A stretch of 64,000 nucleotides of DNA, taken from contig JAEDCQ010000003.1 in assembly GCA_016294075.1 (NCBI GenBank), forward strand, positions 1 to 64,000. Reading direction: 5' to 3'. Origin of the DNA: Lachnospiraceae bacterium. Its GTDB lineage: Bacteria > Bacillota > Clostridia > Lachnospirales > Lachnospiraceae. A program made the position numbers and the translations under genes. Below, in pieces: positions 9,503-18,302 of this stretch; position 1 is the first letter of the stretch, and each line of letters opens with the position of its first letter. Below the pieces are notes generated by a model. That model had not been told where the DNA came from and searched no databases. It was given only the letters and a program-made list of their open reading frames with translations.

Positions 9503-9736
9503 ATGAAGACAGTAAAAATTTCTTTAAATTCCATTGACAAGGTAAAAGCTTTTGTAAATGATATTACAAAGTTTGACTATGACTTTGACTTAGTATCCGG
9601 CAGATACGTTATTGATGCAAAATCTATCATGGGTATCTTCAGTTTGGATCTTTCCAAACCAATCGATTTAAACATTCATGCCGAAGAAAACGTTGATGCC
9701 GTATTGGATGTACTTAAGGCATACACAATTGAATAG
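9503..9736 (+). CDS. HPr-like protein lacking the phosphorylatable histidine
   Basis: This 77-residue protein has the HPr fold signature around the regulatory serine: AKSIMGIFSLDL at residues 39-50, with Ser41 equal to HPr Ser46. The GLHARPA loop that carries His15 is missing; the matching stretch reads NSIDKVKAFV. It therefore cannot carry phosphate in the PTS phosphorelay. It could act like Crh of Bacillus, a His-less HPr used in catabolite repression, although Crh is otherwise closer to HPr. It is a single-gene unit with its own promoter, AAGGAGG site and terminator. Confidence 0.75.
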   Translation: MKTVKISLNSIDKVKAFVNDITKFDYDFDLVSGRYVIDAKSIMGIFSLDLSKPIDLNIHAEENVDAVLDVLKAYTIE

Positions 9737-9752
9737 CTTTATCTTGAACAAA

Positions 9753-9778
9753 AGCAAGACTTGCGTCTTGCTTTTTTA
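9753..9778. terminator. Bidirectional terminator between the HPr-like gene and thiI
   Basis: An 8-bp stem, AGCAAGAC/GTCTTGCT, with loop TTGC is followed by TTTTTTA on the plus strand. The T-run overlaps the thiI stop codon (9776-9778), so it serves convergent genes. On the minus strand the A-rich side is less T-rich. Confidence 0.85.
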
Positions 9779-10963
9779 TTTTTCACATCTGACCACAATC
9801 GTTTCCCTCGTGTTCAATGCTGTTTCCATCAAACCGTCAATAACATTCTCCAGATTTTTCTCATGCCTCTTAATTATGGAAAGATTCGGCTTTGTCACCG
9901 GATGCTTTGCAACAAAGATAGTACAACAATCTTCATAAGGAAGAATGGAAGTTTCGTATGTGTTAATTTCTTCGGATACTTTTACAATCTCCTGCTTATC
10001 CATACCGATGCACGGGCGATACACCGGCATCGTACATACCTCATTGGTTGCTGCCAGCGAATGCATAGTCTGAGATGCAACCTGGCCTATACTCTCTCCT
10101 GTAATCAGGCCAAGACATTCCGTCTCTTTTGCTATCGTCTCTGCAATTTTCATCATATAGCGCCTCATAATAATTGTTAATTCTTCATGCGGACACTTTT
10201 CATAAATTGCAAGCTGAATATCTGTAAAATTAATAATATGAAGATAAATGGGTCCACTGTAACGTGACACCAGTTTTGCCAAATCAATTACTTTCTGTTT
10301 TGCACGCTCACTGGTATACGGAGGTGCATGGAAATAAACGGCGTCTATTTTAACACCACGCTTACTAATCATATAACCGGCAACAGGGGAATCAATTCCT
10401 CCGGATAATAAAAGCATTGCTTTTCCGCCTGTTCCGACCGGCATTCCGCCGGGTCCCGGAATCGTCTCGGAATAAATATATATTTTTTCCCGTATTTCCA
10501 CATTTAACTCAATCTCCGGATTATGAACGTCTACCTTCATATCAGGAAAGGCATCTAATATCACACCACCAAGCTCTCTGTTGATTTCCATAGTATCCAA
10601 AGGATAATTCTTGCGTGCTCTTCTTGCCATTACCTTGAATGTTTTATTCTGCTGCGGATATACATCCTTCATATATTGTATTACAGTAGCACATAATTTC
10701 TCAAAGCCTTCATCCTCAACATAAATCATCGGACAAATTCCCGAAATTCCGAATACCGTTTTAAGATTGTCAATCGTCTCCTCATAATCAAAATCCGTTT
10801 CCGCATCAATATAAATACGCCCCTTTGTCTTCCGGATGGAAAATTCTCCTTCACATCTTCTCAAAGCATATTTTATCTGCTGTACAAGTGCATCCTCAAA
10901 CAAATACCGGTTTTTACCTTTTACACCGATTTCGGCATATTTTATCAAAAAAGACTTAAACAT
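9776..10963 (-). CDS. thiI: tRNA 4-thiouridine synthetase ThiI
   Basis: This 395-residue protein has an N-terminal ferredoxin-like plus THUMP region (about 1-165) and a PP-loop ATPase domain with LLSGGIDSPVAGY near residue 184. It adenylates U8 of tRNA and transfers sulfur to form s4U, and takes part in thiazole synthesis in some species. It has no C-terminal rhodanese domain, as in Bacillus and other short-form ThiI proteins. The cysteine desulfurase 21 bases upstream is the likely sulfur donor. Confidence 0.95.
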   Translation of the reverse strand: MFKSFLIKYAEIGVKGKNRYLFEDALVQQIKYALRRCEGEFSIRKTKGRIYIDAETDFDYEETIDNLKTVFGISGICPMIYVEDEGFEKLCATVIQYMKDVYPQQNKTFKVMARRARKNYPLDTMEINRELGGVILDAFPDMKVDVHNPEIELNVEIREKIYIYSETIPGPGGMPVGTGGKAMLLLSGGIDSPVAGYMISKRGVKIDAVYFHAPPYTSERAKQKVIDLAKLVSRYSGPIYLHIINFTDIQLAIYEKCPHEELTIIMRRYMMKIAETIAKETECLGLITGESIGQVASQTMHSLAATNEVCTMPVYRPCIGMDKQEIVKVSEEINTYETSILPYEDCCTIFVAKHPVTKPNLSIIKRHEKNLENVIDGLMETALNTRETIVVRCEK

Positions 10964-10984
10964 ATTTTTTCCTTCCGTGTTTAC

Positions 10985-12139
10985 TTAGTGTCTTGTATAC
11001 TTACGAAGCATTGGAATTATATCATATAAATTCTGTAAAGTATAGTCGATTTCTTCCTTCGTCGTATATACAGAAAAGCTGAATCGTATAGTAGAATCCA
11101 ATAAGTCCTTCTCCACCCCGATTGCTTTTAGTGTCGCAGAAACAGATGGTTTATTAGAAGCACACGCACTTCCTGCTGAAACATATATCCCCTTATCCTC
11201 CAACGCATGCAGCAGTACCTCACTTCTGACCCCGCGTACCGACAGACTTACAATATGCGGTGCAGCATCTATTCCCGTCAGGCCGTTAATTTTTACATCC
11301 GGGATTTTTTTCACTCCGTCAATAAAACGCTGCTTAAGCTGGTAAATCCGTGCATTTTCTTCATCCAGATTTTCATAGATTTTTTCAATCGCAAGTCCCA
11401 TACCTGCAATTGCCGGAACATTCTCGGTTCCGGAACGCATGCCTTTCTGCTGTCCTCCGCCAAAAATAATCGGGCGTATTTTTATTTTTTCATTAATGTA
11501 TAAAAAGCCGATTCCCTTCGGTCCGTGAATCTTATGTCCGCTGACAGAAAGCAGGTCGATATACATACGTTTCGGATATATACGGAATTTACCGTATCCC
11601 TGCACAGCATCCACATGAAATACAATGGCAGGATTATAGCGTTTTATCAGTTCCCCTGCCTGTGCAATCGGCTGCAAGGATCCGATTTCATTATTGGTAT
11701 GCATAACGGACACCAATATTGTGTCCGGTCTCAATGCCCTTCTTAAATCCTCAAGCCTTATCCTTCCGTTTGTATCTACCGGAAGATACGTCACCTCGAA
11801 TCCCTGCTTTTCCAGATACTGCATTGTCTGTAAAATTGCGGGATGCTCAATGGCCGTCGTAACCAAATGTCTTCCGGCTCGATAGTTCGCATACGCCGTC
11901 CCAATCAATGCAAGGTTATCCGCCTCCGTTCCTCCGGATGTAAACAGGATTTCCTTTTCATTGACCTTCAGATTCTTAGCAATAATTTCCCTTGCATGAC
12001 GTATATATTTTTCACTTTCCACGCCTTTATTATGCATGCTGGAAGGATTCCCGTAGTCTGATGTCATTACTTTACAAACAAGCTCTGCTACACTGTCAAA
12101 GCATCTGGTTGTTGCTGAATTATCCAAATATACTTCCAT
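10985..12139 (-). CDS. Cysteine desulfurase (NifS/IscS-like), partner of ThiI
   Basis: This 384-residue PLP enzyme releases sulfur from cysteine as a persulfide. It shows the N-terminal VYLDNSATT, the PLP lysine in SVSGHKIHGPKG near residue 200, and the mobile active-site cysteine in SAGSACASNKPS near residue 325. It lies directly before thiI, an arrangement typical of dedicated desulfurases (NifZ in Bacillus) that feed tRNA thiolation instead of general Fe-S assembly. No iscU or nifU gene is near. Confidence 0.93.
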   Translation of the reverse strand: MEVYLDNSATTRCFDSVAELVCKVMTSDYGNPSSMHNKGVESEKYIRHAREIIAKNLKVNEKEILFTSGGTEADNLALIGTAYANYRAGRHLVTTAIEHPAILQTMQYLEKQGFEVTYLPVDTNGRIRLEDLRRALRPDTILVSVMHTNNEIGSLQPIAQAGELIKRYNPAIVFHVDAVQGYGKFRIYPKRMYIDLLSVSGHKIHGPKGIGFLYINEKIKIRPIIFGGGQQKGMRSGTENVPAIAGMGLAIEKIYENLDEENARIYQLKQRFIDGVKKIPDVKINGLTGIDAAPHIVSLSVRGVRSEVLLHALEDKGIYVSAGSACASNKPSVSATLKAIGVEKDLLDSTIRFSFSVYTTKEEIDYTLQNLYDIIPMLRKYTRH

Positions 12140-12187
12140 TTCGGAAACACTCTCTTTCTTTATCGGTAAAAGATACCTTCTATTATC

Positions 12188-12937
12188 TTATTGTATGTTT
12201 TTTCCCTCTAATTGGTACATCAGAATAGATAAAACAGCCATGCCTACAGTCTCTGTTCTTAATATACGTTTTCCTAAAGTAACCGGTTTTACACCTGCTT
12301 CCAGCGCATACTGAATTTCACTCTTGTCAAAGCCTCCCTCCGGTCCGATAAAGAAGCCTATATGATTTCCGGGTTTTATGGAAGAAAACAATTCTCTTGT
12401 TTTAGACATGTCCTCTGCCAGTTCATACGGTATAAACAATATGTCCATCTTTTTTGCATATTCAATTGCCTGACGCATTGTCATTACATCCTGAATCTGT
12501 GGAATCAGGCTGCGCTTACTTTGTTTTGCGGCTGCCTCCGAAATCGCCTGCCAGCGCGTTATCCTGGAATGTTTCTTTTTTTCGTCAAGCTTCACAACAC
12601 TTCGCACCATGGATACCGGCACAATCTCATATGCACCAAGCTCAACCGCCTTTTGTATTATCAATTCCATTTTGTCGGCTTTGGGAAGGCCCTGAAACAA
12701 AGTAATGCGGGACGGAAGCTCTACTCCGTCTTCCTTGATAAAACGAAGGGAGCAGACAATCTCCTCTCCGATTTCTTCTATTCCGCATCTGTATTCCCTG
12801 CCGTCGCTACCGTTACTGACTGCAATTTCTTCTCCTATCTTCATACGGAGCACATTTTTAATATGATTTACATCCTCACCGGTAATTACAATGCGGCTGC
12901 CTTGTATATTTTCGGGAGGAACAAAAAACTGATACAT
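12188..12937 (-). CDS. rsmE: 16S rRNA m3U1498 methyltransferase RsmE
   Basis: This 249-residue SPOUT methyltransferase has a PUA-like N-terminal domain. The knotted SAM site shows FFIGPEGGFDKSE near residues 195-207 and LGKRILRTETVGMAVLSIL near 222-240. It methylates N3 of U1498 in 16S rRNA. It follows prmA after 20 bases, the usual prmA-rsmE pairing. Confidence 0.96.
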   Translation of the reverse strand: MYQFFVPPENIQGSRIVITGEDVNHIKNVLRMKIGEEIAVSNGSDGREYRCGIEEIGEEIVCSLRFIKEDGVELPSRITLFQGLPKADKMELIIQKAVELGAYEIVPVSMVRSVVKLDEKKKHSRITRWQAISEAAAKQSKRSLIPQIQDVMTMRQAIEYAKKMDILFIPYELAEDMSKTRELFSSIKPGNHIGFFIGPEGGFDKSEIQYALEAGVKPVTLGKRILRTETVGMAVLSILMYQLEGKNIQ

Positions 12938-12957
12938 TCCCTTACCTCTTTAAAAGA

Positions 12958-13920
12958 TTACTGCGGTTTACATGCCGTAATACTTACCCATTCGCCCTGA
13001 TAGGTCACTTCCAGTATCTTAAGTCCGGCATCCGTTACAGCTTTTTTTACGGTTTCTTCTTTATCATCAATAATACCGGATGTAATGTAAATCCCGCCCT
13101 TTTTCAATTGGTGGACAATCACCGGTGTCAACGGCACGAGCACATCTGCCAGAATATTGGCTGTTACAATATCGTAGCACTCATATCCCACTTTATCCTG
13201 AACCTCTTTTTCGGTGATGATATTGCCAATCATCATAGAAAACTTATCCTGCGGAATCTGATTGCTTTCCATATTCTCTTTGACTGCTTCCTCTGCGCAA
13301 GGGTCAAGGTCTGTTCCCACTGCACTTTCTGCCCCGTACATCAACGACAAAATTGCCAGAATACCACTTCCGGTACCGATATCAAGGAGTCTGGTTTTTG
13401 GTGTTACATATTTTTTTAGCTGGCGGATACATAGCTGCGTAGTCTCATGCATGCCCGTGCCGAAAGCTGTACCGGGATCTATATGAAGAATCATTTTCCC
13501 TTTATCCTCTTCCTTCACTTCCTCCCACGACGGAATCACCAGCAAATCATCTATATAAAACTGATGAAAATATTTTTTCCAATTATTAATCCAGTCAAGG
13601 TCCTCTGTTTCATCTACCGTAATGCTGCCTTCACCGATATCACACCAATTACGCATATCTTCCAATGCTTCTTTCACCTGCGAAAGCAGTTCATCTATAT
13701 CTGTTTCTGTATCCTCTTCCACAAAAAAACTCAGATACGCTATACCGTCATCCTCTTCCTCTAAAGGTGCAATATCAACAAACATTTGCTCCTTTTCCAA
13801 TGCACTGAGCGGAATTTTATCCTCTATCTGTGCTCCCTCCAGCCCCAGATCGTATAATTCACTGATAATAATATCTTCTGCCGAAGTTATTGTTTTAATA
13901 CGGATTCTCGTCCATTTCAT
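12958..13920 (-). CDS. prmA: Ribosomal protein L11 methyltransferase PrmA
   Basis: This 320-residue SAM methyltransferase has the PrmA layout: an N-terminal substrate-recognition domain, then GTAFGTGMHETTQLC and the SAM motif LLDIGTGSGILAILS near residues 178-192, and the catalytic segment VTANILADVLVPL. It trimethylates ribosomal protein L11. Its first 26 bases overlap the end of the amidase gene upstream, and AGGAGG inside that gene drives its start. Confidence 0.96.
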   Translation of the reverse strand: MKWTRIRIKTITSAEDIIISELYDLGLEGAQIEDKIPLSALEKEQMFVDIAPLEEEDDGIAYLSFFVEEDTETDIDELLSQVKEALEDMRNWCDIGEGSITVDETEDLDWINNWKKYFHQFYIDDLLVIPSWEEVKEEDKGKMILHIDPGTAFGTGMHETTQLCIRQLKKYVTPKTRLLDIGTGSGILAILSLMYGAESAVGTDLDPCAEEAVKENMESNQIPQDKFSMMIGNIITEKEVQDKVGYECYDIVTANILADVLVPLTPVIVHQLKKGGIYITSGIIDDKEETVKKAVTDAGLKILEVTYQGEWVSITACKPQ

Positions 13921-14647
13921 CTGATTTTGTTCCTCCTGTTTTCAGGTATTGTATAATTCCCAAATGAATCGCCCACGCAGCCTTCTCCTGATATTCCTCC
14001 TCACAAAGCAGCTCTGCTTCCCTCTGGTTGGAAAGGAAACCACATTCTACGATTACAATCGGAAAGTGTGTATTCTTTAAAAGATAATAACCGGTATCCT
14101 CTTTTGCCACCCGTTCTTTTTCAGGTTGCAGCGTCTCAATCAACTGTTTCTGTAACAGTTTGGCTGCTCTTTCTCCTTCTTCACTTCCCCTGTAATAGAA
14201 TGTTTGTGCCCCTGAGATTCTTTCATCCGGAAAAGAATTCTGATGGATGCTTACAACCAGCGCCGGCATCTTTCCGTTAATCATTTCAACGCGTTTTTTC
14301 ATATCACGCATCTTACGGTTTGAACCGGTCTTCGGATAATCCCCTTCATCATCCTCGCGGGTCATAATAACCTTAATATCCTGCATTTCCAATAAAGCTT
14401 TTGTCCTTTTTGCAATTGCCAGGTTAATATCCTTTTCCAACGCGCCGTTAATTCCGACTTTTCCGGAATCGTCAGCGCCATGCCCTGCATCAATCACGAC
14501 TGTTCTGTTTTTCAGGACTCCCTCAATTTTTTTGGATGTTACAAGGCGGGCTGCTTCTCTTGCAACAATAAGCATCGACAAAAACAAAAGAACAGCCATC
14601 CCATAAGTGACTAGCTTTTTATTATTTATCATAACCGGCTTACTCAT
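13895..14647 (-). CDS. N-acetylmuramoyl-L-alanine amidase, CwlD-like
   Basis: This 250-residue Amidase_3 protein has an N-terminal signal anchor (about residues 13-30). Zinc and catalytic motifs are VVIDAGHGADDSG near 50-62, a glutamate in GALEKDINL, the histidine in LVVSIHQNSF and the glutamate in IVIVECGFLSN. It cleaves the amide between muramic acid and the stem peptide. CwlD makes muramic lactam in spore cortex, so a spore role is possible but not shown by anything here. It overlaps prmA by 26 bases. Confidence 0.88.
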   Translation of the reverse strand: MSKPVMINNKKLVTYGMAVLLFLSMLIVAREAARLVTSKKIEGVLKNRTVVIDAGHGADDSGKVGINGALEKDINLAIAKRTKALLEMQDIKVIMTREDDEGDYPKTGSNRKMRDMKKRVEMINGKMPALVVSIHQNSFPDERISGAQTFYYRGSEEGERAAKLLQKQLIETLQPEKERVAKEDTGYYLLKNTHFPIVIVECGFLSNQREAELLCEEEYQEKAAWAIHLGIIQYLKTGGTKSDEMDENPY

Positions 14648-14690
14648 ACATTTTTAATGTATTTTATGAACACCGTCACTTAAACATTCA

Positions 14691-16385
14691 TTATGATTTT
14701 ACGAAGGCATCTATTACATCCCAGATTGCTTTATCCTCGTGACCAAGCTTCCATGCAGCGACACCGCCTATATTGTAAGTTTTCATCACAGTCAGCTTTG
14801 TTTCTATGGATGCTGCATCTTCAAGCCATACCTGATACAGAGTGTCTCCCATCTGAATCTCTCCGTAATTCTGGCAGGTTTCTTCATCCCAGACAGTCGG
14901 AACGCTGTATTTAGCAATAAATGCCGCTGCAGCCTCCATGCCCAGCGCCTCACTGGTTACCTCGCCATCCTTCGTTTTCCATACACGCGTATAAAACGGC
15001 AATGCATTGATAATTTTCTGTGCCGGAACATCCTCCAGCGTTTTTTCAATGCCGTCACGTACAAATCCGATGGACGCCACCGAACCGGCAACTCCGCCGC
15101 TTCCCCAGTGCTCATCATAACCCATGATAATAACATAGTCTGCAATAACACCCTGTTCCTTACGATTATAATGGGCAGAGGACTCTTTCGGCACATAATT
15201 ATCAACCGATAATACAATCCCATTTAGACGGCATGCAATTGACAGCTCTCTTAAAAACTGCGTAAAATGCTCACCCGTATCCTTGGATAAGCTCTCAAAG
15301 TCAACATTAATTCCGTCTATATCATATTCTAAAACATAACTCATCAAATTGTGGATAAGCTTTTCACGCTTGCTTGTATAAGACAATACCTCATACGTAT
15401 TGCATTCCAGAGAAATATTCTCAATCAGTGCCCATACTTCCATATTGCGGGAATGTGCCTTTTTCACATACTCATAGCTTGGAATCGCTTTGAAATCTCC
15501 CTCACTGCCCTCTAAGAAAAACCATGTCGGGGAAATCACATTCATCGTTCCGGTTCCGTTTACAACCTCATCAAAGGTATCGTTTCCGCTTTCAGTATAA
15601 ACTGCATGCCAGCCAAGATTAATTTTATAATCTCTCTGAATAGACGTATATTCGGGTTCTTCATAATCCGCAACCGCAATCTCCTCTTCTGTTGTACGGT
15701 CGGTCAGATATTTATTTTCCACATAACCGATTAAGGCATCCGTTGTCTTAACCTTTGTCCATGTTTCCATCTCTTCAAGCACGGTAACTGTTTCCTGCTC
15801 TTCCAATTCTCTTAAAATCGGACTCTTGATACCACCCTTTACCCTTAGGTTGGTTGTTTTTTTGATAGAAGCACTTTCCCTGCTTCCCCATTGTGTCCTA
15901 AGCTGTATACGGTTTGGTCCGGTAAATAATTCATAAGAAAAATTTGTATATTGTTTTACAAAATCAAGCGCGACATAAAGTGTATCATTTTGCAGGACAG
16001 CTATTGTATAATCCATCTTTATGCCCTGTTCATTCACACTATACTCATCTGTCCCGACAGCAGTTATAATCTTTTCTGTCGGAGTCGTATATAAAAGCAG
16101 ACTCTCATTTCTGTCATAATAAAATCGCTCGTTTAATAAATTCTGAACATCCTCTATATTCATATAACAGCGACCTTCTATCAGCTTTGCCTGTATATCA
16201 ATCCGTTCATTCTGTAAAATGATTGCGGCAGCATCGTCTCCCGCACCGGATAAACCATAATATTCCTCTAAATCCTGTTTTTCCTTTGAATATGAAAAAC
16301 GCTCCAGAAGCTTAACACCGAAGCTTCCTCCCAACACTAATAAAATGAGGGCAATCGCGACGATTGCCGGAATGAATTTTTTCAT
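14691..16385 (-). CDS. Exported GH18-family protein with SH3-like domain
   Basis: This 564-residue protein has an N-terminal signal or anchor (residues 4-24), a copper-amine-oxidase-like N domain (about 55-165), a bacterial SH3 domain (about 175-235) and a GH18 barrel (about 255-560). The GH18 motif reads DGINVDFE, so the catalytic glutamate is present. Relatives (YaaH, SleL and YkvQ types) act on peptidoglycan N-acetylglucosaminyl bonds, often in spores. Wall location is inferred. AGGAGG lies 9 bases before its ATG and a good promoter at 16412-16440 precedes it. Confidence 0.88.
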   Translation of the reverse strand: MKKFIPAIVAIALILLVLGGSFGVKLLERFSYSKEKQDLEEYYGLSGAGDDAAAIILQNERIDIQAKLIEGRCYMNIEDVQNLLNERFYYDRNESLLLYTTPTEKIITAVGTDEYSVNEQGIKMDYTIAVLQNDTLYVALDFVKQYTNFSYELFTGPNRIQLRTQWGSRESASIKKTTNLRVKGGIKSPILRELEEQETVTVLEEMETWTKVKTTDALIGYVENKYLTDRTTEEEIAVADYEEPEYTSIQRDYKINLGWHAVYTESGNDTFDEVVNGTGTMNVISPTWFFLEGSEGDFKAIPSYEYVKKAHSRNMEVWALIENISLECNTYEVLSYTSKREKLIHNLMSYVLEYDIDGINVDFESLSKDTGEHFTQFLRELSIACRLNGIVLSVDNYVPKESSAHYNRKEQGVIADYVIIMGYDEHWGSGGVAGSVASIGFVRDGIEKTLEDVPAQKIINALPFYTRVWKTKDGEVTSEALGMEAAAAFIAKYSVPTVWDEETCQNYGEIQMGDTLYQVWLEDAASIETKLTVMKTYNIGGVAAWKLGHEDKAIWDVIDAFVKS

Positions 16386-16411
16386 CCTTTGTTACCTCCT
16401 GACTGCCCTAC

Positions 16412-16440
16412 ATTATATCAAACTATTACCCTATCGTCAT
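16412..16440 (-). promoter_or_regulatory. Promoter of the GH18 gene
   Basis: The minus strand reads ATGACG (16440-16435), 17 bases, then TATAAT (16417-16412), about 27 bases before the start codon. Confidence 0.6.
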
Positions 16441-16761
16441 TATGATTTTTCTTAATGTTTTTTAAAAAATAGTCATTATACGGGGTCCTTTACCATTTTT
16501 TTCAGATACAAAGCAGTAACATTTATCTGTCATACAATTTTTCCCAAAAGGATTTTTGTGATATATTCAGATGTATGTTCGGATAAATCATAAAACGATA
16601 AGACAATACAGATGCGCCAAACGTGTAAAAATAAAATAATTAAACTATCTTCTTTAAACATGAATTATAATGTGTTAAATTATTAGGTTTGGAAATACTA
16701 ATATCTGATCAAGCACGCAGCTTGTAAGACAACATCATGCAAAAGCATGATTCCTTGCTTT

Positions 16762-16836
16762 GAAAAAAATAGATTCAAGAAATGAATCGATGGATGAACA
16801 ATCCTCCTTTCCTTACGGATTGTCCGACGCATCTGT
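16762..16836 (-). ncRNA. Candidate small RNA of about 75 bases
   Basis: On the minus strand TTGCTT (16871-16866), a 17-base spacer and TATACT (16848-16843) form a promoter. About 75 bases later a GATTCA/TGAATC hairpin (16787-16771) is followed by TATTTTTTTC. Between them GGACAATCC pairs with GGATTGTTC around a purine-rich loop, GTAAGGAAAGGA, which looks like a Shine-Dalgarno sequence. The transcript would stop about 380 bases before the GH18 gene. Identity is unknown, and the terminator stem is AT-rich. Confidence 0.35.
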
Positions 16837-16922
16837 AGTTGCAAGTATATGGTAAATTCTGAAAAAAAGCAAGAACTTTATAATTTTTTTATAAAATTTC
16901 ATTCATTGATACTGTCGCGGTA

Positions 16923-16951
16923 TTGACTTCCGAATTTATCCCATATAAAAT
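16923..16951 (+). promoter_or_regulatory. Promoter of mecA
   Basis: TTGACT (16923-16928), 17 bases and TAAAAT (16946-16951) predict a leader of about 130 bases. The start of that leader folds as TGTTAC..GAAAAT..ATTTTC..GTAACA (16954-16989). Confidence 0.6.
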
Positions 16952-17086
16952 ACTGTTACATTCAGAAAATACAAGCATTTTCCGTAACAATCCGATGAGA
17001 ATGCAGTATCTTAATAGTATAAAATATTTTGTCAATGTATTTGCTCTGCACAATTTTGCTGCGGAACTATGAAAGGTTGATAGTAT

Positions 17087-17848
17087 ATGAAAATAGAAAA
17101 AGTAAATGACCATCAGATTCGCTGTACTCTTACAAAAGCAGATTTAGCGGATCGTGAACTGAAAATAAGTGAACTTGCTTACGGTACAGAAAAAGCCAAG
17201 AGCCTGTTTCGTGACATGATGCAGCAGGCAGCGGTTAAATTCGGTTTTGAAGCAGATGACATACCTCTCATGATAGAAGCTATTCCGCTCAATTCCGATT
17301 GTATCGTGTTAATCATCACAAAAGTAGAGGACCCCGAGGAGTTGGATACCCGCTTCTCAAAGTTTGCTCCCTCGGTTCATGAGGAGGAAGAAACAATTGA
17401 AGAAGCTTCCGTAGCGGATTTATCACATACAGGTGAAGAAGTCCTTGATTTATTTAAAAAAATCAAAGACCATGCTGCTTCTCTTGCTAAAGCTGTTCCC
17501 GAAATATCCGAAAAGCCTGCAGAAACAGATAATAGTGACAGCACGGCAGCGGCAAATTCCCTTCGGATTTTTGTATTTGATTCCATGCATGATATTTTAA
17601 AGCCGGCAGGCTTTGTTACTTCATTTTACAACGGTGACAATTATCTGTATAAAGATCCTGCAGACGGACATTATCTGCTTGTGATTACACGCAGTAACAG
17701 TTCAAAGGATGCCTTTAACAGAACATGTAATATTCTCTCCGAATACGGACAGTTAAAAAAAGGAACCGTAAACAGTCAATGCTATTTTGCCGAGCATTAT
17801 GAACTGATTGCCGGGCCCGATGCATTACAGAAAATGATGCTTTTATAA
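17087..17848 (+). CDS. mecA: ClpC adaptor protein MecA
   Basis: This 253-residue protein begins MKIEKVNDHQIRCTLTKADL, the MecA N-terminal substrate-binding domain. An acidic linker follows (EEEETIEEAS, about 100-110), then a C-terminal ClpC-binding domain (about 155-253). MecA delivers proteins to the ClpCP protease and assembles ClpC hexamers in Firmicutes. It stands alone, with its own promoter and a strong terminator directly after it. Confidence 0.9.
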   Translation: MKIEKVNDHQIRCTLTKADLADRELKISELAYGTEKAKSLFRDMMQQAAVKFGFEADDIPLMIEAIPLNSDCIVLIITKVEDPEELDTRFSKFAPSVHEEEETIEEASVADLSHTGEEVLDLFKKIKDHAASLAKAVPEISEKPAETDNSDSTAAANSLRIFVFDSMHDILKPAGFVTSFYNGDNYLYKDPADGHYLLVITRSNSSKDAFNRTCNILSEYGQLKKGTVNSQCYFAEHYELIAGPDALQKMMLL

Positions 17849-17868
17849 TTGTATTTTCTGAGCTAAAA

Positions 17869-17900
17869 AAGGAAACCCCACAAACCGGGGTTTCCTTTTT
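17869..17900. terminator. Terminator shared by mecA and the DUF1858 gene
   Basis: GGAAACCCC (17871-17879) pairs with GGGGTTTCC (17887-17895), with AAAAAA before and TTTTT after, so it works in both directions between convergent genes. Confidence 0.93.
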
Positions 17901-17933
17901 GGTTGTTATGCGGTTTAAACCACATTGTATCAT

Positions 17934-18125
17934 TTATTCCACAGTTGCGATTTTAGCCATTAAGGCTTCTATATCCATACCATGAACCATTGCTGCTTCT
18001 TCAAGGCTTTCTCCCTGAGCAGACGGACATCCTAAACAATGCATTCCCGCTTCCATTAATATAGGTGCGATTTTAGGATTTGTTCTTAAAATTTCACCGA
18101 TTGTCATGTCCTTTGTAATTGCCAT
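17934..18125 (-). CDS. DUF1858 small redox-type protein
   Basis: This 63-residue protein matches DUF1858 ([19 protein letters not shown], then HCLGCPSA). Cys30 and Cys33 form a CxxC that could bind a metal or cluster or act as a thiol pair; no function is established. The ATG at 18125 is chosen because AAAGGACAGG lies 9 or more bases upstream; a TTG at 18134 is adjacent to that site. It is transcribed divergently from the pyruvate formate-lyase operon and shares its control region. Confidence 0.88.
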   Translation of the reverse strand: MAITKDMTIGEILRTNPKIAPILMEAGMHCLGCPSAQGESLEEAAMVHGMDIEALMAKIATVE

Positions 18126-18193
18126 TTCAATCAACCTGTCCTTTCTTATTTTCTTCTATATATGGTAGTAACAACCTACTGTATACAAGCCAT

Positions 18194-18222
18194 AGTATAA
18201 TACTTTCGGGCCTTTCTTGCAA
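18194..18222 (-). promoter_or_regulatory. Promoter of the DUF1858 gene
   Basis: The minus strand reads TTGCAA (18222-18217), 17 bases, then TATACT (18199-18194), about 70 bases before the ATG. The -35 box is covered by the palindrome at 18219-18232. Confidence 0.55.
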
Positions 18223-18232
18223 CAATTGTTAC
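18219..18232. promoter_or_regulatory. Palindrome, possible operator between DUF1858 and pfl genes
   Basis: GCAACAATTGTTAC is a near-perfect inverted repeat centred on AACAATTGTT. It overlaps the -35 box of the DUF1858 promoter and lies about 70 bases upstream of the pfl -35 box. The regulator is unknown. Confidence 0.4.
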
Positions 18233-18302
18233 ACATTGGAATTATAACCAAAAAATAGTGTTTTTTTACACGTTTTGTATAGAAAAAAGAACACCACATC
18301 AC

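Larger units (their letters stand above)
16386..17086. other. 700-bp intergenic region between divergent GH18 and mecA genes
   Basis: It holds the GH18 promoter, a candidate minus-strand small RNA (16762-16836), another hairpin (ATCATGC/GCATGAT near 16733-16750), the mecA promoter (16923-16951) and a hairpin in the mecA leader. No credible coding frame was found; a 74-codon minus frame at 16889-17113 overlaps the mecA start and looks random. Confidence 0.6.
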
